DNA from: Gorsachius magnificus | Taxonomy: Eukaryota > Chordata > Aves > Pelecaniformes > Ardeidae | Direction of reading: 5' to 3' | Length of the DNA: 64,000 nt | Assembly (NCBI GenBank): GCA_034008185.1 | Contig: CM067084.1 | Location: 17,504,385-17,568,384 of the forward strand | Shown: positions 35,701 to 48,165 of the stretch, piece after piece | Layout of the letters: every line of letters starts with the position of its first letter | Numbering within the stretch: position 1 is the stretch's first letter | Program-made: the position numbers and the translations under genes | The notes under the pieces: model-generated | Database searches by the model: none | What the model saw: the letters and a program-made list of their open reading frames with translations, nothing else | Told to the model about the DNA's origin: nothing

Positions 35701-37029
35701 CTGAAAATTGTGTGTAGCTGTTGATGAGATACAGATGTTTTATCTTTTGCTTTAATTAAAAAATTTTAGTCTCAAGACCATAGCTTCAATTTAATAATAA
35801 TGTTAATTGATAAAAAGACTTTCAGGTATTCAAATACTTATTTAGGAATTGTAGCTATAAAAAAACCCAAACAAAATACAGCTTCTTTTAAAAGTAGCTT
35901 GGCTGGTAGCTAGAGTGTTCTTTGGCAAGACAGGAAACTGGTGATTAAATTTTGAATCCTTTGGGAGATTTCATATTTTATAAATTGAAAAGATTATGTA
36001 TTATAAAAATTTGTATCTGAGGAAGATATTCTACATGTTAGCAATAGTAAAAGTGTTCAATGAATCCTCTCAATTAAATCTCAGTTAAATCCAGTAATTG
36101 TTTTTTTAAGTACAAAATCACATGCTTACATTCACACATGTGCCTTGCTACACAGCTACACTACTGAAAGCATTTAATTTCTCTAACACACTTCAGAAAA
36201 CCTGAATATAGTACGCTCTAAAAAATATAAAACTATGCAATGAAAGCACCCCCATAATCCTCATGATGCAAATGTGATACATACAGAGAGTAACATTTTC
36301 TAGTTTTATGGGCCAACATAAAAGAGGTAATATAATTTGTTTTATTCACATATGTGTGGGAGATCAATGCAATAACTCACATCAGTATTAGTAGTAGTAG
36401 TAATACAGTTACAGGCAGACTCTACATTTCATTAGTACTGGATACTTTTCTCGGTTAAGCCTAATTTCATTAAGAAAATCAAATTTCTAAATTAGATATC
36501 TTTTTGGGTTTCAAAATATGAAAACTAAAAAATAATTATGAAAAAATCTGTAGATATTTTGAAAGCAATAGAACAGTCTCTTCATATTCTATTAATATAG
36601 TGCAACACTAGCAGAAAAGCCCTTCATCTTCACCTCGGCATTGGAAATACCTACCGGTTTATCAGCACAAACCATTTTATAAGCATAAACAACTTTAAGA
36701 CAACTGAATTCACCACTGTAAGCCTCCCCTCCAAGAAAGTACATCCAGTTTTTGGAAAAACAAAACCTTTGAAGACATAGACTGACATTCACTAATCTGA
36801 TTGGCCTCTACCCGGTAGGTATAGCTGAGGGATCATTAAGGAGGAGAAAATGGGATATTCCAACCACAATGACATTTGTTCATAAAAGAATAGAGCAAGT
36901 ATGTGTGTAGCAAGCAATTTGGTGACAATTTTTAAGATATAAGCAACAGCTAGAGATGACTGTCTAGATATGATTATAACCAATATAGCAAACGAGATCA
37001 AAAACATGGTGGTGAAAGGAACTTACATG

Positions 37030-38990
37030 AAACTGGTAAAGATATGAGTGTTCAATGTGCTTTTACAAGGGAAAAACAAGGACAACAAGATAATATTTTT
37101 AACTATTTTGGGAAGACAGGTTTCAATAGATACAGCACACTGTTCTCTAAGATTTCATGGGAAGTTAAGTCTACAGAAAAACAAAGGAAAAGGTAATAAG
37201 GATATTAGTGAAAACCGCTCCAATGCAGGAGAAGGATAAGATGGCCAAGAAGATACCAGCTGGCACAACTGAAAGTTCTCCAGTGACTGTAAACACAGAA
37301 AAGTCAGGCAGAAAGATCCAAATAAGTGAGATTTTTCTGAACCAGTGTAAGAGACAAGGTATGAACAAGCAGGGAAAAAAACCAGGATAGCCAAGCGTAG
37401 ATGAGATTCAACTCACTATGACATCAGGAATAACAGTCATTTTAGAAACACAAAAACATGCTAAATTTTCACGAGAAATTAGTCTGTTATTAAAAGCAAG
37501 CAATACCAATAGATGATGCCATGCATTTGAAAGCATTTCAGTAAAAGTCTTCAATAAAAAGGCCCATGGCAGTCAGGCAGCAAACATAAGTAAAAGCGGC
37601 AATGAGAACTGTTGTCTCAATTAGAGAATATCTAAATGAGGTAAATGTTTGGAACTCAATTCGCCTGAGAATACTGATTTGAGGATACTGTGAAAATGAA
37701 ACTAAATAATCCCAGAATTATAACTGTTGTTTTATGGATATTGGGTGAGGTTCTGCAAGACTAAAAGAAGTCTTGTGTTGTTTAAGCAGCAGGAAAAGAA
37801 AAACTAAGAATTTAGTCTGCTAAATCCCAACAAACAGAAAAAATACTGGCAGAACAGTTATATTTTTACATATATATATACACACACACACTGACACACA
37901 TAATTTCCTAGAAATAAAAAAGGAGATGAGTAACAGCTGATTTGGATTTGATATGAACAAATCATGTCAAAGCAATTTTTTTCTTGCAATGGCAGAGTAA
38001 CAGGACTTGTGTTCAGGGAGACATCGTGTATTTTCACTTCAGTAAGGATTCTGGCACTGTTTCACATGGGCAATTTCTTAAGGAAAATGGGGAAGCACAT
38101 GTTTAGAAGATGCTACTATACATCAGATGAAAAGCCAGTTGAAAAGCTATATTCAGAAAGCTATTTATTGTCAAAATGTTTAACATATCGATGGGCATTC
38201 CTGGGCTGTGTACTGTCTAATATTTTCTTTAATGACCAATTTGATAGAAGACGACTGCAGATTACATTTGTAGACATGAGTTGCTGCAAGTCTGCTAGAG
38301 GACAGGATGAGAATTGAAAATGAGTTTGACAAGTTGGGGAAACAGTCTAAAAGGAATACAATTCAGAAAGTTTAAAGACAAGATTCCACTGTCAAACTAC
38401 ACAGAGGAGGAGAAACAACTGGTCATTCTTCAGAAAAGACTGAAATTTATATTGGCTCATACACTTAAAGAATTAACACTGTAATGCTGTTTTGAAACAA
38501 ACCGATATCCCATGGGGATGTGATCCCATGTGTTTACTGGTCTGTAAAATAGGTTGTTTTCTACTTATTACTGGAAAGGCTTCAACTGCATTGCTGGGTC
38601 TACTTTGACAAAGACAGACAATTGAATAGGAGAAGAACCACTGAAAAAAAGATCAGAGGTCTAGAAAAGCATGACTTATGGCAAAAGACAGAAAGAATTG
38701 GGTTATTAAATCCGGAAGCAAACAATTGCACATGATGGTAATCCAAACAACTGGAAGTTGTTGCAAGGAGGAAATAATGTGTTCTCCACACAAGGAATAA
38801 ATACATAAGAAATTATAGACTTCAACTGCTGCAAAATATAACTGGATACTAGGCTGAACACTACTGCTAATGGTAGGGCTTGTAAGGCCCAAAAATGTAT
38901 TTGCCAAAGTTTATAACAGAAGGTTGGACAAGCATCAGTTGAGAACGGTTTTGGTGTAGTTAAGCCTTTTTTGGGAAAGATCAGGTGACC
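37030..38990 (+). mobile_element. Ancient CR1-type LINE body, + strand
   Basis: Recognisable CR1 landmarks occur in order on the + strand: ACAAATCATGTCAAAGCAA with AGAGTAACAGGACTTGTG (about 37960), a TTCACTTCAGTAAGG...GACTGTTTCACATGGG-like block (about 38035), TCTAATATTTTCTTTAATGACC (about 38217, the LFNIFINDL position), GTCTAGAAAAGCATGACTTATGG (about 38660) and TTGTTGCAAGGAGGAAATAATG (about 38760). These match older amniote CR1 families rather than the young avian copies at 11 kb. Coding frames are destroyed. The part left of 37.9 kb is less certain; it has plausible upstream blocks such as GATGGCCAAGAAGATACCAGC. No element-wide indel map was attempted. Confidence 0.6.
37868..37891. repeat. 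TA/CA microsatellite inside the old CR1
   Basis: (TA)n(CA)n tract of about 24 bases interrupting the decayed LINE. Confidence 0.9.
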
Positions 38991-39079
38991 AAAGCTCCAC
39001 TCCACCCTGTTTCCTCTGGTTCTGTCATTACAAAGTAAAATGCAATCCCACAACCTAGGAAATGTCCGAACACTAAGAG

Positions 39080-39830
39080 TTGCCACTTGAGCTTCAAAGG
39101 GAGAGTAGGATCTGAAAGTGAGGCACACCATTTGCATTTGCATGCAAATGAATTCTCTCATCTCTTTTCTCCAGCCATCACAGGGTCGTTCCTCCCCTCA
39201 CCCCCCACTTCTCGCCTCCTGTTAGGCTGGGCAAGTGCAAAACACAGCATCTTTCCCTCTCCCATGAACCTCTACACATCCTACCACCCTATTCAGGAAT
39301 AACACACGTTCTGACGCATAGTGTCACGTCCCCAAGTGGTACCTTGCTATCAGATCACAGCCTCTAAATATGCAAAAGCCAACCTTGTGATACAGATCAC
39401 ACATGGGCTTCAAGGGGTACCAAGGGGAGGGTTACATCCTCTCCTTCCGACCTCCCCCGCCTCCCCAAAGCAAGCCACATGCCAAGAAGAGAAAAATAAA
39501 AGCCCCTTTGCTCTATCCAAAGCGACTTTACATCTCCACAGTAAATTATGCTAATTAATGTGAACTCAACATGGCTCAGGGCTACTCTAAAGGGTACAAC
39601 TATTTCAGATCCTCTGCTCTGTTCTGAATTATTTCTGTGCTTGGTCAGAAATTGTCCACAGAAACATTTCTGCATCACAAAAGGCCTGTCCACTGAAGTG
39701 AAGTACTGCCATGCTTCTACATTTTCAAAAACAATTAATTTAGAAAGAAAAAACCCTCTACATTTGATCAAAGAGCATGGTGAAATATTTTCTGAATTTC
39801 AGGTTTTAATTTGAGAAGGAAAAAAGGACT
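39080..39830. promoter_or_regulatory. Candidate conserved regulatory DNA in the large LRBA intron
   Basis: A less AT-rich, repeat-free stretch right after the old CR1. It contains a 16-bp octamer palindrome at 39135-39150, a homeodomain-type TTATGCTAATTAATG at about 39547 and several E-box-like sites. LRBA introns are known to hold developmental enhancers for the nested gene MAB21L2. Conservation cannot be tested here; the call rests on composition and motifs. Confidence 0.25.
39135..39150. promoter_or_regulatory. 16-bp palindromic octamer site
   Basis: CATTTGCATGCAAATG is a perfect palindrome made of two overlapping POU octamer motifs (ATTTGCAT / ATGCAAAT). A third partial copy, CATTTGCATTTG, precedes it. 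The 14-bp core recurs at 51255-51268. Confidence 0.45.
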
Positions 39831-42800
39831 TAACCTAAATGTAATCAAGCTGTTTTGTGAAGAATAAAAATAGTTTCCAGCAGATGTGTCCCACATAGGA
39901 ATTTCATATCTTTGAGATTTAAATTCATGAAATTTGGTTTAAATTGAGCAATGCATTCGAGAGCTATTAGGGAGAAACTAAACAGACAGTGAGGCTGCAC
40001 AGGTATAATTTCTTTAAGAAGCCAGCTTAAAAGTTAAAAATTAAAGAATCTAAATAATCAATATTTCAGTAACATATTTCTTCTGTTAAACCAAAAACGT
40101 AAAGAATTTTTCCATACTGTCCAGTTGGCCAGAAAATTGTCCTTGATAGAGAATATCAAACAAAACACTTATTTATCACGTATGCTATAGCCCACCTGGT
40201 TTGTCAGCTTGAGTTAAGTACCATTCTAAAACATGAATATATGCAGCTAGAGATCAAGAGCTCAGTGTTCCCTAAAGTAATGAAACCAGATAAAGGAACC
40301 TAAATGAAATGTAACTGGTAGAGTAATGGGTACCCAACGGGATGGTATTTAGGGTAGCTTGATCATACTAGTCTGCTGATTGATGTACATCAGAGGCAAC
40401 AGGTACTATGAAAGGAGGAAAGAAATGCTCCTGTTTTAGATTATTTTTGTTGAAACTCCTCCGGCATCATGATTTGGTACAGTGCCATTAAATGCATGTT
40501 GCTGTGAAGTCATTTTAAGATGGAAATTAGAGATAGATAAATAGAGGAAAAAATAGGAAAGAAGTATCAACTTTGAGAGTATCTAAATTCCAATGAATAA
40601 TGCTCATTGAAAGCATGGATAAACTATATTCTGAAATCATAAAAAATCATAAGCTTCAAATACAAAAAGACATCAGAGAAGTTAAATATCTAGCATCCCA
40701 CAAATGGATGGAAGTTACAGTTGCAGTAACAGGGCTCAAAACCCAACAAATCTGCTGGTGCTTTCCATTTCTGACAAAATCAGAACTAAGCAGAAACAGC
40801 TCTTTTTATTTGCCTTTTCAAAAAAAAATTTGACTGAACAGAGATGCCTATAGAAAGCTATTTCTGGGAAAAATTAACCCCCCCAGATTACCATCTCTTT
40901 GAAGCAGAAACTGTCTTTTACTATACACATGTCTAGGCCTATGTACAGTGCCATGAGATTCCAATTCATAGCAAAGGTTTCCAGGCATGCTAGATCACAA
41001 AAAAAGCTACGCAATGGCAACTAGAAAACATAGGAGCCATTTCATGTCCCTAAAAGTACCAGTTTAATAGGACTACAGTCAAAGAGACTTCTCAGGTAGC
41101 TATTGTTTGATTCTAAACAGGAGTAACAATAGGCTAGTGTTAGCTTTGAAAACGGCAAAACTTTAATACACTAAAATTTGCATTAGAGAAGACAGTCAAT
41201 AGATTATAACAAAATCTACCTATTTTACTTAGATGCTACATACAAAATCTCAGCACGTGATATGCGAAGATGGGCTGCACTTGCAGGACTTGAAAACGCT
41301 GTAAGGAGACACCTACAAACGTTCATTGTTTCATACAAGTAAAGTCTTTAGGGTTTTCTCCTCAAAAAGGCAGTTTTGATCTTTAGGATTTTCAAGCTCA
41401 CTTGACTGTCAAGCTCTGTCAAGTTCCCTTCATGGACTTTTTGGAGTTTACAAGTTTACAAGCTCTGCAAAAATAGCGCAGAGTTTGTATTTTCTTTATA
41501 TTGATAGACTGCAAAATATGTATGAAGTATTCACAGAGATATTGTCCCTCAACCAAAGCCATATTTATTTAAAGATGCTCATAAAATTCTGCTAGCCACA
41601 TCCCAGAAAAGCTCCCATCTCTAGAATCGGGCTATTGGAAGGATAAGGGGGATAGTTTACTCACATCCTCTGCCTGAAGATTCTGCAACTGTGTGAACTG
41701 AACTTCTGTATCTTGTTCAATTTTTTAATAGTTTTCATAGTCAATGTTAAAAAAAATTGTAAGTTAAATTCAGGTATTAATTAGTTGTGCTTCTTCAAAA
41801 TAGTTCATGGGACGCAATTTCAGTCAAACCACCTCTTTTTTTCGAATTCAAATAACTCCAGTTGAGTAACAGATTGAGTATGGGGCAACACACAACTTTA
41901 CCAAATTGATTAATTTGGAAGATGCCAGATACTGTTTACACTATATGAAATTATATTCCAGTTATAACTGCAATATATGCCAGATATGACAACACTTGTT
42001 TTCCAGAGGTCCTCTGCGGGCAGCAGGTATGTTTTTACTAGTATTTAAGAAGGGCCAGAGAAGACCTTAAGTGTATGGCAGAAAACCTAACAAACACTCT
42101 TCTTAAGACAGACAGAATTATACTGCTTCTCACCCCTGCTCTTCAGGGCATTTTCTTTTTGGCTGAACAGGACCCCTGTTTGGCTGTGGTGCACCCCTCT
42201 ATTCCCGTATGTAAAGCTCTCACGAGCTGTCCCGAACATCGCTTACTCCTGCGAAGTGGCTCACTAAGGCTTTTTCTCAAGCTGCATGTCTGCCACCTTC
42301 TTTGCTTTGGGGATCAGGAATTAATTTATTGTGTGGAGTGAAACTGGCCTAATAACGAGATCACTTTCTACCCTTCGTGTCACATAATGCAGGCACAGCA
42401 GGGTTGAACAGTCATAGCGTTTCATTGCTTTCCATAGAAAACTATCGGTTAAAAGAGAGAACCTTCATGAGAACAAAGATTTGGGATTTCCTGGGAAATG
42501 GTGCAAGATAGAAGAGATCAAATACTTTGGGAAGTGCAAGGTGAGTTTGGGTGGGGAGGGGTTAAAAGCAAATTAGGCTGAAGCAGGGTTACTGACTTAC
42601 TAGTTTGGTTATATGGTACGAGCCCTGTTGCTTGCACTGGAACCAATTAAAATGCCTAGTAGGTGAGAGCGAGGATTAGGCACGTAGCACCCTACCAAAG
42701 TGTTAAACAAAAAAAGTTTTAAGCTTGCTTCTTTAATCCATCCCACATGTCTGTCCTTCTTTCACGTAGGTGTCCCGCTTGGGCCGTCATACATCTCATT

Positions 42801-42849
42801 CCAATGACCTTAGTCTAAGTTAAAATTCACTGTCTGAGTAACTCTATTG

Positions 42850-42871
42850 ATAGCTCAATAGATTGAGCTAT
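42850..42871. repeat. Perfect 10-bp stem hairpin
   Basis: ATAGCTCAAT, two bases, then ATTGAGCTAT. The motif CTATTGATA flanks it as a direct repeat on both sides (42844 and 42869). Origin unknown. Confidence 0.6.
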
Positions 42872-43339
42872 TGATAACTCTCTCGCAGTAGAAACCTATA
42901 CACAGAAGATTACAGATGCATAGAATACAGTCTGCACCGGAGCAATGTACAGCCTTTTTTGTTTTAAACAACTCAAGTACAGGTATTTAATGAAATCATC
43001 ATGTTGAGAGAAAAAGATCTACTCATATTGAACAGGAAATACAAAAAACGAGTTCCATTCTCTCACTCATGGAGCCACTCCTTCCCAATTGAATGAGTGA
43101 GAAGAAAAAAAGGTATTTGCAATGTTCAGCATCCTATAACTTTAAAAATTAGTTCTACTTGTGCTGTAAAGCAAGCACTGTTTACCCTCGATTCTTTAAA
43201 CTAGGACTGATCACAACTACAAAAAAAGAAACACTGTACTTTGACATTAATGTTACCTAAAACTTTGTCACGCGAAGTGTTCACTCAGGCCAGTGTTAGA
43301 CAACGTCCTTACAAACCAGGTTTTTCTGGTTTTGCTTAC

Positions 43340-43507
43340 CTCTTGGGTTATCACCAATGATACTGGTTTTGCCATTCCAGTACCAGAGCAGCAGCGTTGC
43401 ATCACGCGATCCTGAGAGAATGTAACAATTTCCTCCAATATAGGACTCAGACCGAGCAAGACAGGTTACAACGTCCCAGTGTCCAAATATTACTTGTATC
43501 AGTTTAC
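43340..43507 (-). CDS. LRBA: LRBA WD40 exon
   Basis: A 168-nt exon, phase 1 in and out, acceptor TTATGTGTTTCAG and donor GTAAGC. It encodes GKLIQVIFGHWDVVTCLARS, ESYIGGNCYILSGSRDATLL and LWYWNGKTSIIGDNPR. A complete WD repeat is visible: GH at residue 9, then SGSRDATLLLWYW with the terminal WD-like YW. This block is among the most conserved in LRBA/NBEA. It joins TDSG from exon 48010-48165 and GDFATP from 26567-26668. Confidence 0.96.
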
Positions 43508-46500
43508 CTGAAACACATAAAATTGATTGTTTTAAAACTATGCTTTTATTCTTTCTAAGGTAAATAAAATACATTATAAAGTATTCTAGAAATACTTTCT
43601 TTATTTTAAAAAGGTTCCAAAAAGAACTATGGTGGAGAGTACTTTTTTTTTTTTTCTTCATTTGGTGGAAACTTATTTAAAAGTGCAGCAGTCCATACAG
43701 TCCATACAAAAAAATATTTACAGTCCATAAATATTATACTTTATTCAAGGCCAATCATGCCAAAAGGTTTTTTTAATTCTATATGTTTACATTTACTTTA
43801 CAGACAGGAAACATGATGGGGTTCTCTTTTAAGGCAAGTTTAAGGTAAGTTTACTGATGAAAGTAACAGTAAAAATGCAAATCTGCTGATGAAATGGGAA
43901 ACAGAATCAGAAGAAGCTACAGAACATTTAGGACCCAGAAGAAATTGGTAGTGTGAGAGCATATATGTGCATATAGCATATGCAGCTTTTGAGCATCTCC
44001 TTAAACATAGAAAAGAAGATTTAGATGAAAAATTACTCTTGTACCCAGGTTTTTCCATCACCATTTAAATACTTGCCATTTATTTCAACCAGCATCCTTC
44101 CCTTTTAAGAATTTCAGTAATGTTCAAAAAAACCTTAGAAAACAGACCTGGAAAAAACTCCCTTACCTCCTGCATATAGGACAAATGTTTGTACCGCTGA
44201 TAAGAGACATAAATGTTAAAAAGAAAGGAAAGCGTAGGCAGTTAAAAATGTGCCATTCAAGAGTCTGTATAGACATGAATATGACTGTTACCTTTTAACC
44301 TTAACTAAACAGGGCAATATTTTCAGAAAAATGTGAATTTGGATGCTCATGCTTAGTGGATTTGCATGGGGGAGAGGAAACACATGTAAGGTCACCCAAA
44401 GCAGATCTCTGCCGGACCACCCTGCCAGGGAGTGGCTCCTACAACAAACATGCCATGTGTTCTGCCGGTTTCTGGAACTGCCAGAAGCATACGTGATCCT
44501 ACAAAATGAGAATGTAAGCACTAAAATCCATCTCACTGGGTTTGCTGAAGCCTAGCAACTGCAGATTTTGTAGGGACAGGACAAAAGAGACACACACATA
44601 TTTCTTATGTGCCTACTTGGCTGATTCAGGTAACATGGACCAGGCCAAATTCTGCATCCAGTGACACAAGGAAGTGTGATGCCATCCATGTGTGACCTCA
44701 GATTCCTCAGCCCAAATGACCATGCATCCATTTGCACTTTGGGCTGAATAAAGAATGAGGAAGAACAGAAGGGGAAAAGAGTGATGGCTTTGGAAGGATT
44801 AACAACAGAGGCCAAAAAAGAAATAGGAAATGCAAACTACTGTACCTGAAATAAAATGTTCTGAAAAGTGTTTAAAAATAATAACTAGTAACATGACAAG
44901 TAGCAACACAAATGAGTGCTGGGATTCAAATTAAGAATATCTTAATAAAATATTTTCATGCATGAGTTAAAAACGATTAGTCAATCATATAATACCGCTA
45001 GTAGGACACATTTCATAGCCCTCTTTCTACGCAGTATGAAGGCATTGTATTTGTATCCAGCCACTAAATAACACTAACGGTAACAAAAGACTTAAGGGAG
45101 TGGTTCTGGTAAGAGCCTGATTTGTAACAGAAGATCAAAAAGGCAATTGCATTAAAGTGGAGAAAAAACAGAAAAAAAATAAGAGAAAGGTATGAATGTC
45201 TACAAAAAGGGGGAATTACTTTAGTACGTGAAGAAAAAATAGAATAACATGATGCAATTTAAAGGAAACCTGTACATCAGATTTAAAATAAAACACTGAC
45301 AAAACTTATTAGGCAAGTATAATCCTCCAAGAGGAATTACAAAATACGCCTTTTCCTACTGGCAGGGGCAAACCCCTGGAAGGTACGCTTGCTGCGCAGA
45401 TCTACCTTGTCTCGGAAAGGAGAGCAACTCAGGGATCACGTCTTTCACTCACCGCTATGAGTCTGTAATAGCCTTCTATAGCCGTCACCTCTGCACACCA
45501 GGGCTCAGATGCTGGCCAGTCACCAGATTTAGTTAGGAAAAGTTACTGAACTTCACAGCTAGAAGCAGTGAAACACTTCTAGACTACATAACCCCGTTTT
45601 GGCAATATGCAAAACCATCTCACCAAGTGTATGTTTTTCCTTGAAAATTCAAGTTGTCATTTACATAGTTTAGATTTGAGAATAATTTAATTATGTGATA
45701 TATTCTTCAGTTGTATAACCATAGGTATTCAAGTACCTGAGGTGATTTATACTTTCAGAACACAAGTTTATGCTATAAACATCGCTGAGTTATAGAGAAC
45801 TCCTTTCAATTATATTCTGTTTATAGGTTCTGTTCTAGAAAACAAACATTTTTCAAGGCTATTTGTTTGACAGTTGTTCATGTAGTTGCACGGCCTTGTT
45901 AGTTTTACTTTGCTACTGTGCAGCTAAGGTTCAATCAATTCCATCAAAACAAGAAATAAGCTTTTGCTCTTTCATATTAGCAAAAAAAAAAACCCAAACA
46001 AAACATTAATCTCGTAAGAGTTCCTCACTTTTTTTGTTTCCTTTAATATGAGTTGTCCTCTCTACGCAGCAATATCAAACTTTAACATATGCACTCAGAT
46101 ATCCCTTTTTTGACAAAACAAATTTTCTAGTTAATGTTTTATTTGACAGCTGTGCTACAAATAATTAAGAGAAAAACAAGACTCAAGTCTCTGCACTACT
46201 GAATCTAAGATGCTGTCTAGAAATCATTGCCACTGCCGGAGGAAGGTTTATTGTGCTTATGCTATAGTAGCCATGCTGAGAATCCATGGTATATGTTGAA
46301 AGTATTTCCTGTTGAAAGAACCCAAACCAACCCAAAAATCTAGTAGGAAAAAGGTTCCCTTTTTGTGCAAGTGCTAAGATATAATTGAATTCAACCCCCG
46401 TGATCGCTTGCCATTATGCATTACTGATCACGTCATCTTTTTCCCTTGCTGTTCTGCTGATTTCAGAGTAAGTATTCCACTACTATACTCTCATTTTAAT

Positions 46501-48009
46501 TCAAAGAAAAATAAACTACCTGAATTTGCTTGATTTCAGCTAGTGCTGAAATTGCTATATTGACAAACAGGAGACACTCAGAAGACACAAATCTTCTGCA
46601 ATGTTTTTGACAACTCTATTTTCATTTATACCATAATTAGCTATGGTAGTAATGAGATGCCTGGTGTATCTGACTTACACACAGAGGACATAACTTAATG
46701 AGATATTTGTAGTTCAGATTGATATAGGACAAAGCTACCAAAATCATACAAGTTCCTTCCACAGGTGTAAAGTAAAATCTATCCTTCAACATAAAAGAAT
46801 TAGTTCTCTATTCATGTAATCAAGAATATACATGGAATGTTTATTTCTGCTAGCTAACTTTTCTGAAGACCTCCTTTAAATTCCCAGTTTTACGTAAATT
46901 TATTTTCATCAATGAGAAAATTAAACTAAGAAGGGTCTAACAAGCTGTCTGTATAATGAATTGTAGGCAGTCAGTATGAAGTAAATGGAACTTCTTTATA
47001 CTTAAGGCTTTAAAATTGCAAAAATGACAGATACACTAAAATATGCCATGAGATCTAGTCTTAACAGATTTTCATTAAAGACCATCCTGTTTTGTTAAAC
47101 ATTTTGGTTTGCCAAGTGTGAAAAACACCATTAACTAATATATTTAAGAAATGATGACAAACATGTAGGATATTCCCTAGGGATTAATAACTTACTGGAA
47201 AGCTTGATGGCACACACACATTAACTACGCCGGGCCATTAATCCCAAAGAAGTACCTTGCAGTGAGGTCGCTATTCCCATTATAAGATAATGAAAGGGAA
47301 AAAAATCATACCTATTTTTTTCTGGGGCTTCATGGATTTAAATTCCTGTAGCTCTTACATTGAAAGATTCTCTACTATTTAGCGTGACACATGCGTGACT
47401 TCAATGGTTTGGATACATGCCAGCTGACAGACTAATTTAACTGCCACCCATTATATCAATCAGTTTATAGTATATGAAAGAATTCAGGGGCTCCAAATCA
47501 ATATTTCTATTATAGTATAGCTTTCAAAGGCTTTCATAAGTATTCTTTCACCAGATTTCAAGACTTCACTTCTGTTCTCATTCTGTGGTGCTTGCCTGTA
47601 TTTCCTAAAAAAAAAATAATTCTCTGGTGCTGAAAACCAACGAGAGTTAAATTTAAGTAAGCACTCTAAGAACAATTCATTCTCCTGGTATGCAAAGCTT
47701 CACAAACACTCATTTACTTGTGGAAACTACAGTGTAAGAATAGGCATGCCTGTCATGTAGATTTGAAGTGTGATGCTATGGCTAAACAAGACCTCCTTGT
47801 CTTACATCTGCCATCCTTCCACAAAAATGATGGCATACGATACACAGTAGCAGTAGGTAAGAAAAGATTTGACAAATATTATTAATAGGGGAATAAATAC
47901 ATTCTCCACCTTCTCCCCCCGGCCCCCATTCTTTCTTTATTTGAAACAGTAGGTTGATGATGAACAGAAAAATCTTTTAGGCTATTCCCATATTTTAAAA
48001 ATACATTAC
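43508..48009 (-). other. LRBA: LRBA intron (4.5 kb)
   Basis: AT-rich unique DNA with A-tract/CCCAAAC motifs at about 45985 and 46318. A moderately GC-rich patch at about 45360-45530 shows no recognisable feature. Confidence 0.75.
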
Positions 48010-48165
48010 CTGAGTCAGTAGAATAAACTCGGAAACTCTTATCCCAGAAGCCACAGACTAAGATGTATCGATTATCAGAGGTGATGACAAAACACTGGGA
48101 ATGTACCTGAATGCTTTGGTCTAAGAGGTCAGTGATTTGCCTTCTGTGCATACCTGTGTTGCTGG
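48010..48165 (-). CDS. LRBA: LRBA WD40 exon
   Basis: A 156-nt exon, phase 1 in and out, acceptor TCTTTCTGTTCAG and donor GTAATG. The peptide is SNTGMHRRQITDLLDQSIQV, HSQCFVITSDNRYILVCGFW and DKSFRVYSTDSG. It contains a WD repeat (SDNRYILVCGFWDKSFRVYS). It matches LRBA where NBEA carries a different segment before RQITDL. No frame problem. Confidence 0.96.

Larger units (their letters stand above)
26669..43339 (-). other. LRBA: LRBA large intron (16.7 kb)
   Basis: The longest intron in the window. It carries a small CR1 tail at 28.5 kb, an ancient CR1 body at 37.0-39.0 kb, microsatellites at 28250 and 37868, a G10 run at 32696, a candidate regulatory stretch at 39080-39830 and a hairpin at 42850. 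The remainder is AT-rich unique DNA in which no exon was recognised. Confidence 0.75.
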
